Shown: positions 10,533 through 23,024 of the stretch, piece by piece | Layout: the number at the start of each line of letters is the position of its first letter | How positions within the stretch are numbered: position 1 is the first letter of the stretch | NCBI GenBank assembly: GCA_038025085.1 | Contig: CM076151.1 | Span: 7,941,001-8,005,000, forward strand | DNA: 64,000 nt | Reading direction: 5' to 3' | Source of the DNA: Tetragonia tetragonoides | Taxonomy: Eukaryota; Streptophyta; Magnoliopsida; Caryophyllales; Aizoaceae | Notes under the pieces: model-generated | Databases searched by the model: none | Told to the model about the DNA's origin: nothing | What the model saw: only the letters and a program-made list of their open reading frames with translations | Position numbers and translations under genes: made by a program

Positions 10533-12306
10533 CCCTTGATCTCTGACGAAATGAGCACTTATGCAACTTCAATCGTCCATTGTTTGGGGTCAAATAGCTT
10601 GCAACTGAGCATTAAACGTTGAGTTAGCTTTGGCGCATTTCAAAAGTTGTTTGTGCTAGAGCACTCTGAATTTGCAGGCTGAACTTCTGAAGCAAGGATT
10701 GACCTGGAATTGCGATTAGCCTGCTTCACCATGTACTAAACACAGTGTAGAGTTAAACTTAGGTAATGAGTAGTGTCTCTTGTTTCATTTTGTTTACGTG
10801 AGAAACGTTTACTTCCGACAAGTTTTGATAGTGAGATGAATATCTTGGTATTATGTGTGGATGTGCCTGTGAATTGTACATATTTGTGTTCTGTGTGAAC
10901 TGTAGTCCAAACTCCAAAAGTATCAGTTTTTCGAATTTAGAGTGCTACAATCTAGTTCTGTAACAGCTGTGGTTTGATAAGTTTTTAAAGAGTTCCAACA
11001 GTTTGGACATAAATACATATGGTTTACTTCTGTTTACAAGACAGCTGACATTAGATTGTGACAGACCGTAGCTAGTTGATCTGTTCCGATTTTGTTTTGT
11101 TTCATCTTGAAGAATTTACAACACAACTGAAAAAAGATTGTGACAGGTTATAGGTCTACGACAGTCACGTACCTGTTAATTCATTCATGTTCGTTTTGTT
11201 TACTATTGAAGGTATCTTGTACTTGCTGGTACCTTCTATTCAATTCTGAAGGACGGCAATGTTCATTTTCTAGAGGATGCAGAAATCGGAATGCTCCAGT
11301 CCACTTATTTGTAATTGCTCCGAACGCTCATCAGGGAGCAAGATCATAACAGACCTAAAGGAAGCAAGTATTGTAGACAACGCCATCAGTTTCTCAGAGG
11401 ATGGAAAAATTCGAATGCTCCGATTCTGATCCTCTTATATGTAATTGCTCCGGACGCTAGCCGGGGGGCAAAAGCATAACAGACCTAATGGGAGCAAGTT
11501 TTGTAGACATCATAGTCTGGTGCCGCTCTTTGGTTAAATGGTTTTAGTGATGTCTCAAGTAGGTGTGTCTTGAACAGGAGTGTGCTCTCCGTGTCGCCGT
11601 CCAGATGAACTTTTTTAGTCATACATAGTGTGATTGTATGTCTAATATCACTCACAGTTTATTCTATCAGTTCTACATAATTGTGTAAGATGGATTTTTA
11701 TCAAATGAAAATTTGTGTCTACTTCTTGTTAATTTTGATCAGTTATAAAGATTGTTTTGAGTATTTTGTTTTTGTATTCTATGATAAATACTCAAATGTC
11801 GCAACAAAAAAACATTGGCAAGGATATCTCTGAGATAGAAGCATTTCTAGGGAGGGGAAATAATTTAGCAAAAGCCATCAGGCATGAAAAGGACGGCTAC
11901 GGCTATAGTGTTCTCTCAAATTGTTGTCCTAAACCATGAAAACTGGTCCCTCATTCAGCAGAGACCCGAACGGGCGAACGGCCAATATTGATTCAACGCT
12001 GCTACTAGCAGGCAGTCCCCGCAATTGCACTTAAAGCTTCAGTAGTGAAGACCAAATCCAAAATCCAACATTTAGCTCAAGGCAAATCCTAACAGTTTGC
12101 ATTTACGGCAGTTCAGTTTTAAATATTTACATAATGTAGAAGGATGACAATGAAGGCACCTTGCCACATACAGATGTCTTTTAGGACTTTGTTTCATTCT
12201 ATATACACAAAAGGGCTTAACACAGTTTTATCTAATGTGCCTGTACATCATAAGTTCATGCTTCATGGGGATGAGTGCAGAGCTCATGGAGGCTTTTTAC
12301 AAGAGA
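10533..12306. other. Convergent spacer between the At1g01500-like and BTB genes
   Basis: This holds the 3' UTRs of the two converging genes and a pair of direct repeats (11269-11509). No supported coding region was seen; the short frames at 11140-11349 and 11757-11939 have no recognisable content. Confidence 0.5.
11269..11509. repeat. Tandem direct repeat, period about 124 bp
   Basis: Copy 1 (11269-11380) and copy 2 (11392-11509) share TCTAGAGGATG/TCTCAGAGGATG, GTAATTGCTCCG.ACGCT, CATAACAGACCTAA and GCAAGT.TTGTAGACA in the same order, with small gaps. The pair lies 0.7-1 kb past the stop of the At1g01500-like gene. Confidence 0.8.
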
Positions 12307-15300
12307 TCAGGTCGGCTGAGGTGGCCGAGAAGCACGACGGAACCAGGTGTTGAAAGCTGTGATTAAGTGTGGACAATCTTCTGAATCTCGAGTTGAGAAG
12401 CTCAGACATTGCTGCAACAGCTCCTGCGCATCATCCATTGGCAATGTAGAGATTATCTTCAGGAATGTTTCTTCAAGGTCCAGATATAGTGTCTTAGGGC
12501 TGTGAAGAACAGGTCTATGGTTGGGAAGAGATGCGTTGTCTTTGCATATGATCAGCACTGGAAGCCAATCTTTCACGAATTTCATTCTAACCTGAAGGAC
12601 AGTACGAGGAGATATATAAACGCCGTTGACGCCAACATAACAATAACAAGGAACCAACAATATTCTCACTCTAAAAGAGGTGGGGGGGGGGTGGAACATA
12701 CATTGGAATGACAGTATAAGGAGGAGACATTTGAACGCAAACACATCAACAACACTGAACCGACATTAATCCGACCATAAAAGAATGGGGGTGGGGATGT
12801 TGAGTTTGGAACATAAAACTAGAATGATGCAACCAAACCAAGAGTTCCATTTAAGTGAACATGCATCCAAGGAGCAGCAGCAGAGGTGCTAACCGCCTCA
12901 AGCTTTAAGTATCAACTTCAAGGCTTAATTTGTTTAACAGACATGAGAAGTCGATAAAAACTTTCAGATTTCAGAAAAAAGTTATCCAGCCACAAAGACA
13001 GCCCAATGAATCTACATGGAAATACAGCAGCGGAACCCCATTGGAATCTTGTTAATGCCAGTTGTAAGGATCATTACACATTAGCACATGCTGGCTGAAT
13101 GTAGTGACCAAATGATCATAATCACTAGCAAAGAATTTTAGAAAACAACTCTCACCATGGTTTCTATGTTGAGTATTTTAGGAGCCATCACTAATTGAGA
13201 AGCCACTTCAGGGAATCATACAAAAGCATTCCTTTGTCTAGGGAAATATGTAAAATGCAAAAGCTGACATTTTCAGGTAAAACGGAGCTACAATTGTTAC
13301 AGGAAGCAATCCAACCTTTTCACTAAGCTGGCCTCCAACTAATTAGCCAGTACAAGAAACATGTCAGGGTCTAAAATGATTTATCTAGAGAGATGCAAAA
13401 TACAGATTGGACGATAAATGCTACAAGTTGCTGTAGGATCACTACTTCACTGTCCTATCGGCTATCGACATAGTGATTGCTTTCCCAAATCAATCATCTT
13501 CTTATCACCAGGTACACATTAGATAATATGAAAAGTTTTTCGTCTTAAATTTTTTCATGTACCGAAAGGCACACTATTTTGCTTATAGCACGATGTCCTC
13601 ATATGATCTGCTCACTGTACGTTGAAAATATTCATCTGTAATCCATTGTTTAGTTGCCAGTCATTGTAATTAGACTAATAACATAGAAGCAATGCTAGAG
13701 ATCAGCCGGCCACATTACATCTGACCTAGATTTTGTTACTAAAAACCAATTTCCAACCAATTTTTTTTATCAATACAAGAATCAGAACATTTGATATCCT
13801 CCACCAACAAACGATGAACTACATATTCAATTCACCAAAGCAAATCAACATGTATGCAAAATATTGAAGCAGGCTATATCAGTTGCTCAAATAAAAATTA
13901 TCATTGTTTTGCGATATGGACAGAGAGACAAATTGCAATACACACGATCCTTAACAGAAAACCAAAGCCCAAAAACTGTACCATCAAAGATCAAAGCAAC
14001 TACATCCAAGTTTCACCTAGTAAACTAAACTCCTCAATCCTCATTACCAATTTATCACATTATGCAAACAAATTATTACACTCAATAACAAATTGTTACC
14101 CAAACAAATTGTTACGCTCAACAACAATATACAAAACCAATCCAAGCTTATAAACATTGACTCAAACAAAACAAGCAAAAATTAATACTCAGAATTATAC
14201 CTGCTTAGCAACCAATATAGTCCCAGCAGCAACAGCACTAGCAAGCTTCGACGTACATTTCAACACAACAGTAGGCAACCCAGGCACAATATTCCTCCAA
14301 GCATCATCCCTAAACGCACGTTGCAAATCAGCAGAAAACGAATCCTGCTCACTCCACTCCTTAACCGCCACATCGGCCACTTTCAGCTCAATCATCCTTT
14401 CCACAAGCCACAACAAATGCTTCCCATTCGTCAACGCGGTATGCAGATTCAACCTCTGTATCGCCTCCGTCTCATTATGATCCCCTCGAAAATCAGGACT
14501 TGAATACTCCTCCAATGACTCCTTCACCACCTTCAAACTCATCACAAACGCCTTCTCGAAAACTCGCCTAGCCGATTCCCTCGACGAAAACTCCCTCAAC
14601 AACCTCGCCACAAACGCCTTAACCGGTGCCACATTCGGATGATTCTGTTTCGCCGAAATCAACAAATTGTTCAACATTTCCTCATATGACTCCAATTTCG
14701 ACGAAACCCTAGCTAAAATCTCTTTACTCTCATCCTCACTCAAAAGAGGCACTAAATTCAAAATCTCCTCTTCCTCTTCTTCACTCCATGGCACAGCTTC
14801 CAAAAACCTCACACAATGTTTCACACAATCCTCAAATAAAAGCTTTAAAGCCACCGGCAAAATCGAAATCGCAATTGAGGGAGATTGAATCACAGTCGTA
14901 AAATCATCACAATACAATAACTCAAGAACAGTCATATGCGTATGAACCGAACCTGTATTTGCCGATACACTGAGATTAAGCAATTGGACCGACTTCTTCT
15001 CATTATCATCTTTCTCTCTCCAACGATCAGATAACAAAGCGGAGAAGTACTTCGCGCGACAGATTGCAGATGAGTGGAGATAAATTTCGATGTCTTCGAA
15101 ATACGAGGACAGAAAAAGAGGATCAGAAAGAGAATCGGTGTCGCCATTAATGGCGGTGATATCAGGGTAAAGGCGAAGGAGAATATCGGCGGTTGAAGAA
15201 TCGTTGAAACCGCCGGGAATTGGACGAGAGAGAAAGGTGCTCCGGCGAAGTTTTTCGATTAGGGTTTCGTCGTCGCCATCGATGATGGCGTTGGTGGAAG

Positions 15301-15376
15301 AGAGGCGAGATGAAGAGGCGCTACGCTGTCGTTTCTTAGGGATTGGGGCCATTGAGGTGTTGTTGTGTGGGATCAT
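12307..15376 (-). CDS. BTB/POZ domain-containing protein
   Basis: Leftward gene with two coding exons, 14201-15376 and 12307-12591, joined in phase 0 across a 1.6-kb intron (donor CAG|GTATAA, acceptor TTCAG|GTTAGA); 486 residues. After a basic Ser-rich N-terminus, residues about 58-165 carry a BTB/POZ fold signature (STADILLRLYP, then EIYLHSSAICRAKYFSALLS). A helical region follows, with an acidic run (SEEEEEEIL), and exon 2 supplies the conserved end: WLPVL, DLEETFLKIISTLPMDDAQE and FNTWFRRA. This is the plant group that includes At1g63850, At5g60050 and At3g05675; such proteins may act as substrate adaptors of CUL3 ubiquitin ligases, though this is inferred from the domain. The first ATG (15376) is used; a second in-frame ATG at 15352 (MAPIPKKRQ) would remove eight residues. 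Confidence 0.88.
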
Positions 15377-15479
15377 TTGTGGGATTTTATCATTTGTTGT
15401 GAAGAGGAAGTGAGAGAGAGAGAGGTTAATGGATTTCGGACGTTATCCAGATAGTTCTGGGAGTAATACGACAGATTGA

Positions 15480-15485
15480 CACGTG
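15480..15485. promoter_or_regulatory. G-box core upstream of the BTB gene
   Basis: CACGTG lies 104 bases upstream of the BTB start codon (minus strand), within TTGACACGTGAAG. This is a consensus site for bZIP and bHLH factors; its use is inference. Confidence 0.35.
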
Positions 15486-15489
15486 AAGT

Positions 15490-16507
15490 GAGGTGCCACA
15501 TGTGATATAGGTTCAACAATGGACATGGGCTTGTTTTTTTTTTTTTTTTTTCTCGGAAAGGTGCAAGGAAATAGTTACCGAGATACTTTATCGGGCTCTC
15601 GTATTTAACAGCCAACATCACATTGAAGACTATTTGTTACTCACTACATTGTTAGCCACCGAGCCCACTGAGTATAACAAGGGTTAAACTAACCATTACA
15701 ATCTAAATATCTTAACTCTTGATGTTAGTTAGGCAAGTATGAAACATTAGTTAGTTTAGTTAAGACAAAAACATAAGTTATAGATATTAGTCATCAATTA
15801 ACCTGTCATTTGCCATTAGTATCACCTAACTATGTCATTAGTTGAACCCAAATAAAAAATACATTAGCTTGTAATGCTAGTTCTAAATTATGTTGGTTGG
15901 CAACCACTAAAATTTTTGTTGCAGTTTTAATTTATTTAATTTTTCCTCCTAATAAACTATTGTGGATCCGCCTATAAATCGTAATAGAAAACACTAACTA
16001 GCAGATTGTAAGAGTTGGTAGATTTATCTCAATTTATTTACAAAAATGCCACCGCTTCTAATTTATCACGGTTAAGGTGTGATCGTAGTAAATCATGCGT
16101 GGTAAACTCCGTTGTCTGTACTAACAAGAAGTAGGAGTAAAGTGCCTTAAAGAGACCATCTAATCTGCTATCTTATTTGCATTGTAAAAATATGTCCAAC
16201 AAAAACATGTGTAGAATATATGTCTAATCACCATATAAACATGGAAATACATAGAATCCATTAACTAGTACTCTTAATTGCAAAATATTCTAACATAAGG
16301 ACTATTCTATCTCCAACAATCCCCACCAAAAGTTGGGCTGGGAAGACCTAAACAAGAACAAAATTCTATTTATATATGTGCAAAGTAGTAATTTACAAGC
16401 TCTAGGAACTACAAAGTCTACAATGTATGACATAAATTGGAGTATATATATAACACTCATTAACTTTGCAAATGATGAGAAATGCTAGCAACATTTTAAT
16501 GAAATGA
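15490..16507. other. Spacer between BTB promoter and remorin 3' end
   Basis: AT-rich DNA with a poly-T tract at about 15534-15551 (antisense to a TTTTTCTCGGAAAGG-type repeat often seen at SINE tails). No gene was recognised. Confidence 0.4.
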
Positions 16508-19356
16508 CTAGAACGGATAACAAGTAGAACAGTTTCTTGTTGATGAATTTAACCGTATTTTTCTGCCAAATGAAGGAAGCTTAGAAGCAGTTTTTGAAAC
16601 AGCATGACTTTGTATTTGATCACTGCCCTTAGATAATGAGCTTCTCATTTTTTGAGCTTTAATTTCAGCCCTTCTTAGCTTCTCTATGATCTTCTCCATT
16701 GAAGACGACTTCTTCTTTTCCAGCTTCGCCTAAAGCAAATAGAATAGTAGAGTTAACGCAAATAATGAAAAGTGCAAAGGAGATTTTGAAACGAAAAAAG
16801 TACTATTAGTCAAGGAGATTTTAAAACAATGAAAGTACTATTAGTCATCTATTTAAAGGAAGACCAAATAAGCAACAATTATTGCAAACAAAAAGGGCCC
16901 ATGGAAGATACCTCAAGTTTCTGAATCGCTGCTTCAGCTTTAGCCTTTTGCAAGTTTTCCCACGCCTTTATTCTGTCTTCTTCTCTTTGCACCCTGAAAA
17001 AATAGAATGTTAGAGTAAATTTAAGGTCGCTAGTTAACTATAATATGTTCATAAAAATTGCTAGTTCACATCTACATTTATATCTACGTATATAATTAGA
17101 TTAAAACGCAGTCATTTTATTACAACTTGCCAAAACAGTGACTCTGGCCACATTGATCACCCACAACTACTAAGGTGTTGGGGCCCGGTAAATTCTTGGC
17201 TACACCGGTGAGCAGCTACTTCCCATGGCCTATTCTCCAATAAGAATGGGCTAGAAAGGTCAAGTGGCGTTTCACCATCTTAATGGGTCAATTAGAACAC
17301 AAATGAGGAACTCATCATATATAGCTTCCCTCTTTTAGTCCTGGTCGGTGAGCACAGCATGGGATGTTTATTTCTGTTGACTACCTCTTAAATGCAAGGT
17401 GACAATATCCCCTTCACGTGGCCTGTATCAGAGCCTATAGCATGGGGAAATTGGCTTGCTTCTATTTCTTCTTCTTTTTTCTTTTTTTTTTTGTCCTTTT
17501 TCTTAAAATATTTGCAATGGGAAAAATGGCCATATTAGGCAAAAGAAGAACAATAACAAAAGTAAAGACATGGAGTAGAAAAGATTTAAATATTGATGCA
17601 AGAAAATTATATAGACATTTTGTAGAGTAATACTCTAGTCTGGATTAAAGTTCTTTTGATTGAAATTTGAAGATAATGATCACATATTCTTGCATATTTG
17701 GCCTCTAGATCTAGGTTTGTAATTACTCTCCTATATAGGTAGATGGACATTTCTCCAAATTTATACTTAGGATGAAAATTGTAACTCTTGAAATGCTAAC
17801 CTTCCAATTTCAAAGAACAGAACTCTCCATGAATGCAAATATTTATGTATTAGGCTCGAAAACTAACATCCTGTACATTGTACGGGGCAAAAATTAATCT
17901 GCATCTTAAAAACATACTTTCGATTGGTGAGCCTAAAGTAACTAAAATGTCATTCAAATCAATAAGAAACAACATCAACCAGGCAAATTGATCAATTTCA
18001 ATAAGAAATTATACCAAGAGATTAAGAGAAAAAAAAAAAAAAAATGCTTACTTTGGACTTTTCTTATTTGCTCCAGAAAATGATGTATTAGAAGGATAGC
18101 CAATATTGATATACTCTGTATCCAAATTAGACCTTCTTGTACTAGTGCTTGTTTGTTTATCAACTTGCACATCTCTGACTTCAAATTCTGGAGTTTGATG
18201 ATGAAGATCAACAATCCTGCTAGTCTGATGATCAGGATGATTATGTGGTGAACTAGTTGAAATTGTAGATCTTTGGCTTGATGCAACTGATGATGGTGTG
18301 CTACTTTCACTATCTTGAAACATTTGGGTTGCCATATCTCTTCTTGAAATTGCAGCTCGATCATTACAATCAACATGATTCTCATCCCCTGTATTCTCTT
18401 CACCTAATTCCACAAAATATTAGTTAATAAATCGAACCCGGGATCTTTTGTTGGCAACTTTCAATATCACCTTTATAGATCCGTTTTTTGCCACTGCGCC
18501 ATAAAGACTTGGGGGATTTGATAAAATATTTGAACCAATTATATATAATTGACCCCATGATTTCCTTAATTACTTGTGTAAATTGTTCTTTTCAGTTGAT
18601 CAACAGGAACTTAATTAATTGAATATGCAGAACTGAAATTAAGAATAAAATGAAGAATGAAATACCTTTATGGCAAGGACTAGGAGGCCCGCTCCACGGG
18701 CCTAACCAGTCATCCTCCGGGCCGGTATGACCCGGATACGATCTTCGACCTCCTTCCAAATCACCATAAGCAGGAGATAGTCCACCATCATCAACATCAT
18801 CCATTCGGGCTTGGGCTTGGGCCCGAATAAAGCCCGGTGATTCGGTAGCAATCGAATTCCTCCAATTCCCACCATTGATAACTCCAACCCCCAACACAGG
18901 GGAAAAAGTATTAAAACTACCATACGAAGTAAGCCCGGTTTGGCCCAACGGGCCACTCTTCGACTTGGTCCGTCGTACCGGCTGATTATGATTATGATTA
19001 TGAGACAAGTATTGGGAATGCTTAGCACTAGCAACCCCAGGAGTATAATAAAGAGGAGCATTTACAATGCTACTATTACTAATATTACTAACAGGGCTAG
19101 AAATCCACCTCTCTGCATCATCCCACTTCGATGGTAGAACCCTCCCACTACTAAACGGCATAAGTGCGGAAGCCGCCACGCGTCTCCGGGTAAGGTAACT
19201 CGAAAGAGGGACCCGCTCCGAGCACCACCCCTTGTTGTGGGTCCCTCCGACGATGCCCCGCTGGTCGTTGTCCTCGCTGTACGGGGACAACGCCTCGGGG
19301 CTCGTCGGGAACGTAGCTGTGTGGGTTCGAGCAGTCATCAGTTTGGTGGTCGCCAT
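16508..19356 (-). CDS. Remorin family protein
   Basis: Leftward gene with four coding exons: 18666-19356, 18052-18403, 16912-16993 and 16508-16729. All have GT-AG borders and the frames join, giving 448 residues. The first 345 residues are a Ser/Thr/Pro/Asn-rich, probably disordered region, with SRRDMATQM near 257-265, a motif seen in long-N-terminus remorins. Residues about 349-405 form the remorin C-terminal coiled coil (REEDRIKAWENLQKAKAEAA, then KLEKKKSSSMEKI, LRRAEIKAQKMR). The extreme C-terminus, NCSTCYPF, offers two Cys for S-acylation and resembles the remorin membrane anchor. Remorins are plasma-membrane nanodomain scaffolds in immune, symbiotic and plasmodesmal signalling. The coiled coil begins abruptly at the exon 3 border, so the usual upstream part of the remorin domain is short. 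Subgroup is uncertain (group 6-like). Confidence 0.88.
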
Positions 19357-19380
19357 TGTATTATTGTTGTTGCCCCTTGC

Positions 19381-19421
19381 TGTTGTTGTTGTTGTTGTTG
19401 TTGTTGTAGTTGTTGTTGTTG
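19381..19421 (-). repeat. (AAC)n repeat in the remorin 5' leader
   Basis: GTTGTT repeats on the + strand (AAC units on the coding strand) lie 25-65 bases upstream of the remorin start codon, so probably in its 5' UTR. Confidence 0.85.
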
Positions 19422-19675
19422 GTTCATTGTTTCAGTTTGGATATTTGGCTCCCTTTAGCCTCATAGCTAGCCTCTCGCTCCTAATCACATAAACAGTAGC
19501 AAGTAATAGCTGTTGGGTGGGTTTTCATTTGTTTTGTTTTTTTGGTTTTTGTTTTTTTTGTTTTTTGTTATCTTGTTTTATTTTATTTTGTTTGTTTTTC
19601 TTAGTTGTATTATATTTTTGTATGCGTTTGTGTAAAATCTGTAAATGATTGGACATGGCAAGGAGGGTTGGACCA

Positions 19676-19930
19676 ATTTTTTTTTCTCGTAAAAAAATTG
19701 CAAGTGAATGGCGAGCCGCTACGTCATGTTTAGACTATTGTGTTTAATAGCGAATGTATCAGACTAATTGAACAACCTGTGCAAACATTGACCCCGTTAA
19801 CATAGCACCAACAAGGGATTAATTTATTTTTAAATGTCAGCAGACACAATATAGAAGGATGGAAAATCGAACTCATAACCTTATACTACCAAACTACTTG
19901 GGACTAAGCTGATCACCACTCTTGTTGGTA
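19676..19930 (-). mobile_element. tRNA-derived SINE, full-length copy
   Basis: The minus-strand element starts near 19930 and ends in poly-A (T-run at about 19677-19685). Near its 5' end it has AGGTTATGAGTTCGATTTTCC, a pol III B-box-like site. It shares GCAAGTGAATGG, CATGTT.GACT..TGTT.AATA.CGAA and CAGCAGACACAA with the copy at 26953-27194. Flanks AGGAGGGTTGGACCA (19661-19675) and AAGAAGGTTAGACCA (19931-19945) agree at 12 of 15 bases and look like a worn target-site duplication. Confidence 0.65.
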
Positions 19931-21084
19931 AAGAAGGTTAGACCATTTGGTCCTTCTATCAGTAGTCCCAATTCAAAGTCACAAGTTTTTTTTGGTGATT
20001 ATGAAGTAGAAATTGGAACGTTCCCATATGTGTGAACAAAGTGGGTTTGCATTGTTCATTTTTTGTTCTGTAAGCAGCTGTCTGGGGTTTTTGGGTTTTT
20101 CCTTCATTTCGGTGTGAACAGGGAATATTGGAAACTGCCACATGCTTGGAATAGAGTAGGTTGGATTATTTATAAAAAAGAACAAAACATTTGGAGTAAA
20201 TGAGATTTGGAGAATATTGGTGTAAGATATTACTCTATAATAAAATAATATTTGGTATTTTAATTATTATGATTTTGGAACTGTTTTGTCAAACAAGAAC
20301 TGAAGTACTATTCCATCCTTGTAACTAATAATAGATAGATAGTGATACTCTATATATTAGCTGTGACCTGTATGTGATAAGCTTCAATTAAAAAGTTGAA
20401 TTTATCACCAAATAATAGACACAAGAGCAAATCTTTTGCAAATAATCTTGGAAGAATTTGACAACCATTTATATGTGATTGGGATTTGACACCAACAGTA
20501 GGTAGCCCAACTAGGCCAATTGGACAAAAGAGTCCTTGATTCTACAATTCAAGGTTTGACGTACAAATTTGGCACTGTTTTTTTTATTTTGTTCCTCTTT
20601 CAAAATACTGTAGAATCAATATGTTCACCGCATTCATCATATGCCCTTTGACGAATTCAAGGTTCACAACAACAAATTTGATCTAAAAATCTACCCAAAT
20701 GAGGAAGAACATAAGAAAACAGCAGACCCCATATGAGTATGACAAGGAATCTGAGGCAATTAATTTCAATACATTAGGGAAAATAGTGGTCCATAGACCC
20801 ATACTAAAAATACTGTACAATACCATTTTTATTTGTTAAATTGAGGAAAATGAGTCTCGAATCTGAGCTCCTCAATCCGAATTCTAAGGACAGTTTATGT
20901 TAATATGTAAGCAACTCGGCCATGCCATAGCACTAAACGAGTAGGATTGGATGAATCCCATTAGATAAATAGACATAATGTAACTAGTGTCTCCGTCATA
21001 ACTCATAATCATTAGGCCAATACCTTCTTGATTGTTTAGGAACTAACATTAGTGACTAATCTCAGAGGCCAGGTTTCTAAACTC

Positions 21085-21715
21085 TAGTTCAATGGGTTTG
21101 TGATTTAGATAAGTTCAGTTTGTTGCTCTATCATGTTAGTACTTTCTTTCATGAATTTTTTTTTTTTTTTTTTTTTTTTTGAGGAAATTTCTTTCATGAA
21201 TATTAAGTACTCTAGATCTTTACTTTTTTGAGACATTGGGAAAATGTTGCCTAGTATAGTATACTACTATTGTTTTTTTTTTTTTTTTTGAGGGAAAGTA
21301 TACTACTATTGTTGGACATGAAATTCAGCAAGAGGATCAATGCCTTCAGTAATGAAACAGGGGAGTTTTTGGGTGTTGCTAGTGTGCTTTTTTTCTCTGG
21401 ACTTTCTGCATCAGTTTTGATTATATAGACAGACTGGACTCAGAGCAAAATCTATACGTTGTTGACCATGGTCCCTGTCATATTGGATTGTGATAGGGAT
21501 GATGGCATTATAGTCCGATTATTCCAATCAGATGGAAAACACCCGATTTAAACCCAAATAAAAATAATCCGACTCCAAATCTGATCAATATGGATCCTGT
21601 GACCCTGAATCGTGAATGAAGGTTGTCTTAAAGATGGTGAGTCATGAATCTTGAATGAACAAATCCAATTAACTTGATTTGGGAATTGATTGTGGAGAAG
21701 CTGCAAACTTGCAAA
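21085..21715 (+). repeat. Noncoding direct repeat, copy A
   Basis: It shares with 23765-24220 a collinear series of blocks: GTTTGTGATTTAGAT, TTGGACATG.AATTCAGCAAG, AGGATCAATGCCTT, ACAGGGGAGTTT, GACTTTCTGCATCAGTTTTG and GTCTGTCATATTGGA, ending in GTGGAGAAGCT. It is interrupted by two poly-T tracts. The two copies bracket the Tim17-like gene in the same orientation. Confidence 0.7.
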
Positions 21716-22051
21716 GGTAAGAATATCATATGTCTCGTGTGAACCAAGAATATTAGTGCAAATATTTCGGGATATAAAAAGCATATTTGAAAAGATTTAG
21801 TTTATTGGTTCATTATGAAATAAGTCCCCGTTTTTGTAATAAGGAAAAAAATCGTAAGATTGAGCACACCCTGAACCCGTGAACCCTATTGCACAGCCAC
21901 CATACCAGACCTAGCCCACTTAAAAGCAGGCCGGGTATTTTTCATCAGGTCCAAACTAATGTTTTGGATTTTGTAGCATTGGAGTATTGGACTATGGTTG
22001 TACTTGATTCACTTCGTCTTTTTTCGTTGAGGGCACGTAATTGGCTTCTTA

Positions 22052-22283
22052 GGGCCCGTTTGGTCTACCTCCCACAAATTCAACTTCTAGAGCTTGGAAT
22101 AATGCGAGAAGTGGAAGAAGAAGGAGAAGCTACAATTTGTAACTTCTCCTTCTAGTCCAATTGTAGCTTTATTTCAACTTCTTAGAAGTTGAAAATGGAG
22201 GAGGGAGTGGATGAAAAGGGAGTGAGTAAGAACAAATTTGGGAAGAGAAGGAGAAGTTGGGAGATGGTAGGCCAAGCGGGCCC
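22052..22283. mobile_element. Tourist-like MITE (PIF/Harbinger type)
   Basis: A 232-bp element. The left end reads GGGCCCGTTTGGTCTACC and the right end, reverse-complemented, GGGCCCGCTTGGCCTACC. TTA lies on both sides (22049-22051 and 22284-22286), the duplication typical of PIF/Harbinger elements. The interior has a second inverted repeat around GGAGAAGCTACAA/TTGTAACTTCTCC. It ends 111 bases before the start codon of the Tim17-like gene, so it forms part of that gene's promoter or leader. Confidence 0.85.
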
Positions 22284-22394
22284 TTAATAGATCCCATCTT
22301 GTTAACCTCCTATCCAAGAAAACAAAAAAAAATCTCTCAAAAAAAAAAAAAAAAACTCTATTTTGTTGGTTCTCAAAGAAAACAAAAAATTTCC

Positions 22395-23024
22395 ATGGAC
22401 GACAGAGAAATTGATGAGTTGGGAATTCGGCAACGCCGTGCGTCGCCGAATCCAGATATGTACGATGGATACAGGAAGCCATCATGGGTATCAGAAACGG
22501 TAGACGCAACAGGCTTGTTGTTCGGGACAGGAACCGGGATTGGTTTCATGTACAACTTCTACAAACCTTTCGTAAGTTACCACCCTACAAATATTACAAT
22601 GAGGGAAAAATTCTGCCTTGGTATTAAGGCTGCACGCGCCCACTCACCGCGCATGGGGGGCGCGTTCGCCTTGTTTAACATACTATCATCGGTATCAGAC
22701 ATTCCCTACCTAGATATGGAGAAACTTCGAAGGGAAAAAATTCTTTACGTGAAGAATGATCACGTGACTTCATTAGTTTTCGCAGGAGGGCTAATGTGGG
22801 CCCCACGAGGTATCGGCCCTGCCTCACGCGCTGCCCTTGCGTTTGGTGCTCTCGGTTGCGCGGACTCGGCGTTAGAGCAGAAGGACATGTATGGGTCTTT
22901 CTCTGTTCCGGAGACTAATGATGTTGGTTATAATCGTTATTTGGCCAAAAGGGCAATGCGAGTAGTAGAAAACGATGATCAGAAATGGTTGAGTTCTTTT
23001 CCTCCTGCTTCTCTTCTCATGTAG
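22395..23024 (+). CDS. Probable Tim17/Tim22/Tim23-family membrane protein, single exon
   Basis: An intronless frame of 209 residues from ATG 22395. Four moderately hydrophobic stretches can be seen. The first is about 38-58 (TGLLFGTGTGIGFMYNFYKP); the last two lie in DHVTSLVFAGGLMWAPRGIG and SRAALAFGALGCADS. Small-residue spacing such as RMGGAFALFNILSSVSD and GxxxRGxGPxxRAALxFGALG fits the four-helix Tim17/22/23 fold. That family comprises mitochondrial and plastid envelope translocation or assembly proteins. The acidic N-terminus lacks a cleavable presequence, as expected for such proteins. No exact orthologue was recognised. A MITE ends just upstream. Confidence 0.55.
   Translation: MDDREIDELGIRQRRASPNPDMYDGYRKPSWVSETVDATGLLFGTGTGIGFMYNFYKPFVSYHPTNITMREKFCLGIKAARAHSPRMGGAFALFNILSSVSDIPYLDMEKLRREKILYVKNDHVTSLVFAGGLMWAPRGIGPASRAALAFGALGCADSALEQKDMYGSFSVPETNDVGYNRYLAKRAMRVVENDDQKWLSSFPPASLLM

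Larger units (their letters stand above)
19423..22051. other. Spacer with SINE and repeat copies
   Basis: It contains the remorin promoter region, a SINE (19676-19930), two long T-runs (about 21158-21180 and 21273-21289), and copy A of a repeat found again after the Tim17-like gene. No coding region was recognised. Confidence 0.5.
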
